Positions 52,302 through 58,099 of a DNA stretch of 58,099 bases are shown one piece after another. The translations under genes were made by a program, and so were the position numbers. The stretch is from Sphingomonadaceae bacterium (GTDB lineage: Bacteria; Pseudomonadota; Alphaproteobacteria; Sphingomonadales; Sphingomonadaceae): contig JAKFUU010000014.1 of assembly GCA_021732525.1 (NCBI GenBank), forward strand, positions 1-58,099, written 5' to 3'. The notes beneath the pieces are model-generated. The model was given only the letters and a program-made list of their open reading frames with translations, searched no databases and was not told where the DNA came from. Numbering within the stretch: the first letter of the stretch is position 1; each line of letters starts with the position of its first letter.

Positions 52302-53711
52302 ATGACTAATTACGACCTCATTGTCCTTGGTTCCGGCCCCGGTGGCTATGTCGCCGCCATCCGTGCTGCCCAACTCGGCCTGAAAACCGCGATTGTTGAG
52401 CGCGAGAATCTTGGCGGGATTTGTCTCAATTGGGGCTGTATCCCGACCAAGGCGCTGCTGCGCTCGGCGGAGATTTATCATTATATGAGCCACGCGGGCG
52501 ATTATGGCCTGTCGGCGCAGGGGATCAGCGCGGATTTGGGCGCGGTGGTCAAGCGGTCGCGCGGGGTGGCGAAGCAGCTTAATCAGGGCATTGGCCATTT
52601 GATGAAGAAGAACAAAATCACCGTCCATATGGGCGACGGTGCGATCACCGCGCCGGGTAAACTCACTGTCACCAAAGATGGCAAGGCCGAAGAGCTAACC
52701 GCGAAGAATATAATCATCGCAACGGGTGCCCGCGCGCGCGATTTGGCCTTTGCGCCGGCAGACGGGAAACGCATCTGGACCTATCGTCACGCGATGGTGC
52801 CGCCCGAAATGCCGAAGAAGCTGCTGGTCATCGGTAGCGGCGCGATCGGCATCGAATTTGCCAGCTTCTATAATGACATGGGCGCGGAAGTGACCGTCGT
52901 TGAGATGCTCGATCGCATCGTTCCCGTTGAGGATGCCGATGTCTCGACTTTCCTTGAGAAGGCATTAAAAAAGCAGGGCATGACGATCCTGACAGGGGCA
53001 GGGGTGGAGGAAGTGAAGGCCACCGCTTCGGGGGTTTCCGCCAAAATTAAGGATAAGGACGGCGCGGTCTCTGCGCATGATTTTACCCATTGTATCGTCG
53101 CCATCGGCATCGTGCCCAACAGCGAGAATATCGGGCTTGAAGCGCTGAGCATTGAAAGTGAGCGCGGCCATATCAAAACCGATCCGATGTGCCGCACCAA
53201 TGTGCCGGGCGTGTGGGCAATTGGCGATATCACCGCGCCGCCATGGCTCGCGCATAAGGCCAGCCACGAAGGCGTGATCGCCGCCGAAGCCATTGCGCAG
53301 TCGCTAGGCAACAAAGATGTGCATCCGCACGCAATGGATGTGCGCAACATCCCCGGCTGCACTTATTGTCATCCCCAGGTTGCCAGCGTCGGCTTGACCG
53401 AAGCCAAGGCAAGGCAAGCGGGTTACGAGCTGAAAATCGGCAATTTCCCCTTCATCGGTAATGGCAAAGCCATCGCGCTGGGCGAGGCGGAAGGCTTCAT
53501 AAAAACCATATTCGACGCGAAAACTGGCGAGCTACTCGGCGCGCATATGGTGGGCGCAGAGGTGACCGAGCTGATTCAGGGTTATACGATCGGTAAGACG
53601 GCGGAGTTGGTCGAGGCCGATTTCATGCACACCGTCTTCCCGCACCCAACGCTGAGCGAGATGATGCACGAAAGCGTGCTTGGGGCTTACGGCAAGATGC
53701 TGCATATGTGA
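52302..53711 (+). CDS. lpdA: Dihydrolipoyl dehydrogenase (E3)
   Basis: FAD-disulfide oxidoreductase that re-oxidises the lipoyl groups of the dehydrogenase complexes. The 469-residue protein has DLIVLGSGPGGYVAAIRA, the redox pair ICLNWGCIP (Cys41/Cys46), an NAD site (LVIGSGAIGIEFASFYNDMG) and the C-terminal interface histidine in HTVFPHPTLSEMMHE. It follows the E2 gene, so it is probably dedicated to pyruvate dehydrogenase. It overlaps the next gene by TGATG. Confidence 0.96.
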   Translation: MTNYDLIVLGSGPGGYVAAIRAAQLGLKTAIVERENLGGICLNWGCIPTKALLRSAEIYHYMSHAGDYGLSAQGISADLGAVVKRSRGVAKQLNQGIGHLMKKNKITVHMGDGAITAPGKLTVTKDGKAEELTAKNIIIATGARARDLAFAPADGKRIWTYRHAMVPPEMPKKLLVIGSGAIGIEFASFYNDMGAEVTVVEMLDRIVPVEDADVSTFLEKALKKQGMTILTGAGVEEVKATASGVSAKIKDKDGAVSAHDFTHCIVAIGIVPNSENIGLEALSIESERGHIKTDPMCRTNVPGVWAIGDITAPPWLAHKASHEGVIAAEAIAQSLGNKDVHPHAMDVRNIPGCTYCHPQVASVGLTEAKARQAGYELKIGNFPFIGNGKAIALGEAEGFIKTIFDAKTGELLGAHMVGAEVTELIQGYTIGKTAELVEADFMHTVFPHPTLSEMMHESVLGAYGKMLHM

Positions 53712-54319
53712 TGCGCGCCAATAAAACGTTATTCCTGATTTTGATGGCCGTGGTTATCTTGCTCGGTATCGTTGCAACTGGGGGATACGCGGCGGCCATT
53801 GATGACCCCATCCTTGCCGCTTTCGCCTTGCAAAAGGGCCAGAGTCCCGATTGGTTGATACAGGCGGCGCAGTGGCTCAGTTGGACCGGCGGCGGTATCC
53901 AGCGCTATATATTGGTGGCGCTGCTGGGGCTGCTTATTGGCTGGTGGCGCGGATGGTATGTTGGCTTGGGATTGATCGGTTCTTCGCTATTTTCGAGCAT
54001 CCTGTCGACTCTTTTTAAGATGGCTTTCGAACGGCCACGACCCTCGTTGGTGCCGCATTTAGATACAGTCCACGACTTTTCTTATACCAGCGGCCATTGC
54101 GCCAGTGCGATGGTCGTTTATCTTTACATCGCTCTCGTTGCGCCGAGCGAACAACGCCTGTTTTGGATGATCCCGTTGATCCTGCTGGCTATCGGAACGG
54201 GTATGACGCGAATGATGCTGGGCGTCCACTATCCCAGTGATTTGGTTGGCGGATGGATACTGGGCGCGGCCTTTGCGATAGCCGCGGCGCAGATGGTGAG
54301 CGATAGGCATAAGAGTTAG
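53711..54319 (+). CDS. PAP2-superfamily membrane phosphatase
   Basis: A 202-residue integral membrane protein of the phosphatidic-acid phosphatase family, with five to six helices. The three family motifs are visible: KMAFERPRPSLV (K-x6-RP), the SGH-like TSGHCASAM, and RMMLGVHYPSDLVGG (R..H...D). It would act on lipid phosphates such as phosphatidate, phosphatidylglycerol phosphate or undecaprenyl pyrophosphate; which one cannot be told. The ATG at 53711 overlaps the lpdA stop by one base. Confidence 0.9.
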   Translation: MRANKTLFLILMAVVILLGIVATGGYAAAIDDPILAAFALQKGQSPDWLIQAAQWLSWTGGGIQRYILVALLGLLIGWWRGWYVGLGLIGSSLFSSILSTLFKMAFERPRPSLVPHLDTVHDFSYTSGHCASAMVVYLYIALVAPSEQRLFWMIPLILLAIGTGMTRMMLGVHYPSDLVGGWILGAAFAIAAAQMVSDRHKS

Positions 54320-54427
54320 TTTGATCGGCCCGGTGATTTGCACAAGACGATATATGTGACAATTGCATTCAGCGACAAGATTGTGGTAAGAATCACAAAA
54401 TCAAAAAAGCATTCTGGGGAGTAGATC

Positions 54428-54772
54428 ATGCTTTATAACATCATTGCGATTATTTTGGCATTGGCGGCACCCAAGGCGGACCCGATTGATGATGCGCGTA
54501 AGGCTTTTAGCAATTGCCTGTTCACCTTGCATAATGACAATATCAAAGTTAATATCAGTCTGGCCGATTTTCGTAAGCTTGCCGACAGTGGTTGCACGGT
54601 GGAGCGTGAGGCCTATCATGCGATTATCGTTAAATCAGAGCGCAATTTTGGATCGAACGCGAATGAAGCGGCGGCATATGCCGATGAGGAAGTTCAGGCA
54701 ATTATAAGCGTTATTAAAACCAATTATGCCGAAAATTTGGATAAAGGCGCGGTATTGACGCTCGAAAAATAA
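54428..54772 (+). CDS. Small exported protein of unknown function
   Basis: A 114-residue product with a short N-terminal hydrophobic segment (LYNIIAIILALAAP) that reads as a signal peptide. Two cysteines about 26 residues apart (NCLFTL, DSGCTVE) could pair in the periplasm. The remainder is helical and rich in Asn, Ala and charged residues. GGGGAG precedes the ATG at 54428. I do not recognise a family. Confidence 0.7.
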   Translation: MLYNIIAIILALAAPKADPIDDARKAFSNCLFTLHNDNIKVNISLADFRKLADSGCTVEREAYHAIIVKSERNFGSNANEAAAYADEEVQAIISVIKTNYAENLDKGAVLTLEK

Positions 54773-55287
54773 TGCGCTGCTTCTCTTGATGAATGATTTG
54801 GCCGGGCGGTCTCGGTTGGATTGGTTCGGGCTGCGGCCGTGCGGTTATCTTCATGACATAAAAATTTGACGGACTCGTCTGCTGAACGACCGATTATCGG
54901 CGCGGATAGCTCGTGAGTCACTTTCAGCTGCGAAGAAGCTTAGAACTTGTTGCATTAAATCTGCAACATTCGTCATTGCGAGCGAAGCGAAGCAATCCAG
55001 GGTTATTCTGCGCAACCCTAGATTGCCGCGTCGCTTCGCTCGTCGCAATGACGATTCCTATTCACTGCTACTTGCTTTAGAGCGATTTCGAGTGAGGTGG
55101 AAACACCGAACGGCTCCGAAATCGCGGAAAACAGAGTCTAGCCGCGAGGATTGGGTAAGGGCTTACCGACAGGCAACTGATATATAACGCTATTTTGCAT
55201 ATCTAAAATATTTCAAAAAAATGACAAATATATTGCAATTAATGTAATAATAATGTAACAATGAGTCATCCACCAAGGAGAGTGATG
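54773..55287. other. Gene-free stretch with repeat and possible regulatory site
   Basis: The first 200 bp show nothing specific. A long REP-like inverted repeat sits at 54971-55053. The last 120 bp are very AT-rich and carry a near-perfect 11-bp direct repeat, TAATGTAATAA-TAATGTAACAA (55240-55261), 27-48 bp before the TPR gene start. This could be a promoter or an 11-bp-periodic activator site. No ORF with a ribosome site is seen. Confidence 0.6.
54971..55053. repeat. REP-like inverted repeat with ~33-bp arms
   Basis: The left arm starts CGTCATTGCGAGCGAAGCGA and the right arm ends TCGCTTCGCTCGTCGCAATG plus ACG. The two are largely reverse complements, with an imperfect centre. The same CGTCATTGCGAGCGAAGCGA type of repeat is found in many alphaproteobacterial genomes. 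Confidence 0.85.
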
Positions 55288-55659
55288 ATGACCATAAAAT
55301 TTCTAATCCCCGTAGCGTTGATGTTGCCGGCCGCAGGCGTGGCTTACGCGCCGCAGGATGAAATTGGCTATTCCAAGGGTGCCCTGGGAACAGATGCCCT
55401 GATGAAAGGCGATAATGAACGCGCGCTGCAGCAGATATTAACGTCGAAGGCCGAGGCTGACGATCCTGCAAGATTAATCAACCTGGGCCGGGTTTACGCA
55501 AGAATGGGCCGAAAGACAGACGCCATCAATGCGTTTCAGGCCGCAATTGACAGCCGGGAACATTTTGATGTGATGCTTTCCGATGGGCGCGTAATGGACA
55601 GCCGGGAAGTTGCGCGTCTTTCGCTGCGGAAACTGCAGTTAAGCGTCGTGGCGCGCTAA
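55288..55659 (+). CDS. Secreted TPR-like protein, first gene of a conserved-looking trio
   Basis: A 123-residue protein with a signal peptide (TIKFLIPVALMLPAAGVAYA). It has one tetratricopeptide-type helix pair: GDNERALQQIL and DDPARLINLGRVYARMGRKT then DAINAFQAAID. The C-terminal part carries SDGRVMDSREVARLSLRKLQ. The second of two adjacent ATGs (55288) is best spaced from AAGGAG. It probably stays in the periplasm as an adaptor. It precedes a beta-helix-like lipoprotein gene and a TonB receptor gene on the same strand. Confidence 0.8.
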   Translation: MTIKFLIPVALMLPAAGVAYAPQDEIGYSKGALGTDALMKGDNERALQQILTSKAEADDPARLINLGRVYARMGRKTDAINAFQAAIDSREHFDVMLSDGRVMDSREVARLSLRKLQLSVVAR

Positions 55660-55951
55660 ATTTCTTTGCGGTTCGCCGGTGCGGCAAACCTGCTTTTACA
55701 AGATAAATGTAACCTAAGTCCGTGACATAGCCGAATAGCGAGCGTATTTTGCCGCAGCGTTCCAAGCTTGGTAGCACTGTATTAAATATGTCATAAATTT
55801 TTCTTGCAATTGTCGTCAATTACTCATCGTGACGTCATAGCTATTGCCTAATCCCTCCTCGACGTCGATCGGGGAGGGTGCGTGATTCTTCTTCCGTATC
55901 GTCTGATCTGCCCATCTTTTCGGGCGTCCAAACTAGTCGCGGAGAATCCAA
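55660..55951 (+). promoter_or_regulatory. Leader/promoter region of the lipoprotein gene
   Basis: A 292-bp gap. TGTCATAAATT at 55789 and TGTCGTCAATT at 55811 are 22 bp apart, two helical turns, with a degenerate 11-mer between; this is the spacing of PhoB-type direct repeats, but the match is weak. A hairpin CCCTCC..GGAGGG with an inner TCGACGTCGA palindrome lies at 55853-55878, probably in the leader. A GGAG ribosome site precedes the ATG at 55952. Confidence 0.4.
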
Positions 55952-57559
55952 ATGATAAACCCCAAATTGCGTGGGATAATTTTCACCACAGCCGCTGCAG
56001 CGATTGTTGCTGGTTGCGGTGCAGACGAGATTGCGTCGCCGGGAACCGGTGATAACGTTACAATCAACAATAATACAACTAACCCGCCACCACCGCCACC
56101 GCCACCGCCGCCTCCTACGGTAACACTGGTGACACCGGCGGGTGGCTGCCCAGTTATTACCGATCCGCAAGGTTTGGCAGACAATGGTACGGTAACGGGG
56201 CCAACCGGAACTTACCGGGTGTGCACTTTACCCACACGTTTGAATGTTAGCAGCAGCTTGCCGCGCATCGGGGGCTTGCTCTACCGTATTGCTGGCCGTG
56301 TTGATGTTGGAACGGATCAGGGGCCAACCGAAGAAGCCACTGATCCTGCCAACGTTATTCTTACCGTTGCGCCGGGTGTTATTCTTTTTAGTGAATCGGG
56401 TCCATCATGGATCAATATCAATCGCGGTAACCAGATTGTGGCCAACGGAACGGCCGCACTGCCAATTATATTTACCAGCCGCGCCAATGTTGAAAATAAT
56501 GCGCAGGATCCCATTACCGATAACTCATCGGGCCAATGGGGCGGTGTTGTGCTTTCGGGCCGCGCGCCGGTAACCGACTGTTTTTCCCCAGGAGCAGCGC
56601 CAGGTACAATCGCTTGCGATCGTCAAGTCGAAGGCGCCTTTGACCCGGCCAGATTTGGCGGTGCAACGGGCAACGATAATAGCGGTACGATGCGGTTTGT
56701 GCAAATTCGTTATTCCGGCTTCATTCTGTCCGGTAACGCCGAATTGCAGGCGCTAACGACCGGCGGTACCGGTTCAGGAACGACGCTGGAAAATATTCAG
56801 TCACATAATAGCTCTGACGATGGCATGGAATTTTTCGGCGGTGTGGTTAACGCACGCAATTTTGCAATCACCGGCGCAGAAGATGATAGCTTGGATACCG
56901 ATGTCGGCATTAAAGCGAATTTCCAATATGTCGTAGCCGTCCAGCGTACATCGACAACGGTAGGCGATTCGATCATTGAAGCGGACTCGGACAATGCGGT
57001 TGACGGTGACTTACCGCGCCAAAATACACGCATTTCAAACTTCACCTTTGTGCAGCGGCGCGCTACACCGGGTAATGGCACGGCAATATTGCTTCGCGGT
57101 GGAACCGATTATGCATTGGTAAATGGTGTTCTTGTGTCACCGAATACCACTTGTTTGACAATCAGCCGGGCGCAGACCGCATCGACCGTGGTCAATGCCG
57201 CGATCGATGAAGTCGGTGCGCCGATTTTCCGATCAGTGGTCTTGCAATGTGGCGCGACGCCATTCGGCGGCGTAAGCGGCGTAACGGTGGCGGATGTCCA
57301 AGCAATTTTTGGCAGTGGTTCGAATGGTAACAACAGCGCATTTACGCCAACTTTGACAGCGTCATTTGCAAATGGTGCCAACGAAACCGCGGTAACCGCA
57401 TTTGATGCTGCAACGTTGAATCCATTCTTTATGACCACGACGTTCATCGGCGCGATTCGGGATGCGAATGATACCCGCTTCCAAGGTTGGACTTGCAATT
57501 CGGCAACCGCCAATTTTGGCGGAACAGGATCGGCTTGCACCACTTTGCCGACGATCTGA
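55952..57559 (+). CDS. Beta-helix-like surface lipoprotein
   Basis: A 535-residue protein with a lipoprotein signal (AAAAIVAGCGAD; Cys22 lipidated), then an Asn/Thr and Pro-rich linker (a run of 11 prolines), then a repetitive beta-rich domain. Repeats such as VAPGVILFSESG, GQWGGVVLSGRAPV, TLENIQSHNSSDDGMEFFGG and NFAITGAEDDSLDTD look like right-handed parallel beta-helix rungs with acidic, possibly calcium-binding loops. The protein probably lies on the cell surface. It is followed by a terminator and the TonB receptor, suggesting that it is a partner of the receptor. No enzyme motif is evident. Confidence 0.85.
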   Translation: MINPKLRGIIFTTAAAAIVAGCGADEIASPGTGDNVTINNNTTNPPPPPPPPPPPTVTLVTPAGGCPVITDPQGLADNGTVTGPTGTYRVCTLPTRLNVSSSLPRIGGLLYRIAGRVDVGTDQGPTEEATDPANVILTVAPGVILFSESGPSWININRGNQIVANGTAALPIIFTSRANVENNAQDPITDNSSGQWGGVVLSGRAPVTDCFSPGAAPGTIACDRQVEGAFDPARFGGATGNDNSGTMRFVQIRYSGFILSGNAELQALTTGGTGSGTTLENIQSHNSSDDGMEFFGGVVNARNFAITGAEDDSLDTDVGIKANFQYVVAVQRTSTTVGDSIIEADSDNAVDGDLPRQNTRISNFTFVQRRATPGNGTAILLRGGTDYALVNGVLVSPNTTCLTISRAQTASTVVNAAIDEVGAPIFRSVVLQCGATPFGGVSGVTVADVQAIFGSGSNGNNSAFTPTLTASFANGANETAVTAFDAATLNPFFMTTTFIGAIRDANDTRFQGWTCNSATANFGGTGSACTTLPTI

Positions 57560-57580
57560 TGTGAGCTGAAAAGTTCGAAG

Positions 57581-57613
57581 CGAGGTGCGGCTTTTGGGCA
57601 GCACCTCGTTTTT
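57581..57613 (+). terminator. Intrinsic terminator between the lipoprotein and TonB receptor genes
   Basis: CGAGGTGC pairs with GCACCTCG (perfect 8 bp) around a 12-nt loop, followed by TTTTT. It is 21 bp after the lipoprotein stop and 26 bp before the receptor ATG. It may allow partial read-through so that less receptor than lipoprotein is made, or end one unit while the receptor has its own promoter inside the short gap. Confidence 0.85.
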
Positions 57614-57639
57614 CGCGAATTTTATTAAGGGGTTATGTT

Positions 57640-58099
57640 ATGAAGAAGCCGCTGGCTTTTAAGGGCGTGTTGTTACTCACAACAGCCGTTGCTTTTCCGT
57701 GTGCTGCCTTGGCGCAGGCCGTTGAAGAGACTGAAAATACAACGCCCGCAGCCCAAGAGCCTTCGGCCGATCAATCTGCGGAAACGCCCCTGACCGACGA
57801 AGCTCAGGCCGAAGATGTCGATATTTCGGTGCCTGGCGGCGATTTTGGTGATGAAATTGTTGTTGTTGGTCGTCGCCGCGATATTATTCGTGATACCCCG
57901 CAAGTTATATCGGTGCTTTCCTCCGAAGATATTGCACGCACCGGTGAAGGTGACATTGCGGGCGCTTTGGCCCGCGTCACCGGTTTGTCGGTCGTCGGCA
58001 ATGGCTTTGTATTCGTTCGCGGTCTTGGTGATCGCTATTCCTTGGCGCTGCTCAACGGATCGCCATTGCCCAGTCCGGAGCCATTGAAGCGGGTTGTGC
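57640..58099 (+). CDS. TonB-dependent receptor, N-terminal part (cut by window edge)
   Basis: The ATG at 57640 follows AAGGGG and opens a 153-residue fragment with no stop. It has a signal peptide (GVLLLTTAVAFPCAALAQ), a long acidic linker rich in Glu, Ala and Thr, and the TonB box/plug start GDEIVVVGRRRDIIRD. The plug continues with SVLSSEDIARTGEGDIAGAL, VTGLSVVGNGFVFVRGLGDR and YSLALLNGSPLPSPEP. The RGLGDRYSLALLNG stretch is typical of receptors that come with the lipoprotein family upstream, as I recall for sphingomonads. The substrate is unknown. Confidence 0.92.
   Translation, partial: MKKPLAFKGVLLLTTAVAFPCAALAQAVEETENTTPAAQEPSADQSAETPLTDEAQAEDVDISVPGGDFGDEIVVVGRRRDIIRDTPQVISVLSSEDIARTGEGDIAGALARVTGLSVVGNGFVFVRGLGDRYSLALLNGSPLPSPEPLKRVV

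Noticed and set aside
1-58099. CRISPR array, insertion sequence, phage or toxin-antitoxin genes
   Set aside because: No spaced direct-repeat array, transposase, integrase or phage motif was seen; the repeats present are palindromic elements without their own genes.

Overview
The window looks like a chromosomal segment of a sphingomonad-type alphaproteobacterium of moderate GC. Evidence for this is a permuted, two-piece tmRNA gene whose tag reads ANDNEALALAA, a PhaR-type PHA regulator, an arginine succinyltransferase (AST) gene pair, a 2Fe-2S ferredoxin beside tandem cysteine desulfurases, large TonB-dependent receptors, and a TPR/lipoprotein/TonB-receptor trio. Species level cannot be read from the sequence. 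Most of the window is dense housekeeping DNA, and most gene boundaries carry ATGA, GTGA or TGATG overlaps.

Layout. 0-1 kb: an unrecognised conserved-type protein beside tRNA-Lys. 1-7 kb (minus strand): folK, an L,D-transpeptidase, then a probable operon of M28 peptidase, agmatine deiminase (aguA), an exported methyltransferase-like protein and N-carbamoylputrescine amidase (aguB), which together convert agmatine to putrescine. 6.9-12.6 kb: rpsD with a terminator and a leader hairpin, chorismate mutase, the rpiB-glyA-zinc ribbon-nrdR-trmJ group and an alpha/beta hydrolase. 12.7-16 kb: two cysteine desulfurases, ferredoxin and ssrA. 16-20 kb: astB, astA and an M20 hydrolase. 20-25.6 kb: the envelope/cofactor operon lptD-surA-pdxA-rsmA. 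25.8-28.4 kb: pepA, holC and ndk.

28.7-42 kb is the main metabolic island: a dimethylglycine/sarcosine dehydrogenase-like flavoprotein, a Rieske oxygenase of the glycine-betaine demethylase type, heterotetrameric sarcosine oxidase (soxB-D-A-G), a BCCT transporter, an MFS transporter and an alanine racemase, all on the plus strand. The inferred route is uptake of a betaine and stepwise demethylation to glycine; glyA (10 kb) could carry glycine on to serine. The oxygenase reductase is not in the window. The soxA gene contains an in-frame 141-bp palindromic repeat element, so the element is predicted to be translated.

42-58 kb: an isolated, AT-richer TonB receptor, phaR, proS, rnr, a universal stress protein, pyruvate dehydrogenase E2 and lipoamide dehydrogenase, a PAP2 phosphatase, a small exported protein, then a secreted TPR protein, a beta-helix-like lipoprotein and the start of a TonB receptor cut by the window edge. 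This last trio is the best candidate for a poorly described system. Palindromic REP-like repeats sit at nearly every larger gene boundary. I found no CRISPR array, insertion sequence, integrase, phage gene or rRNA.
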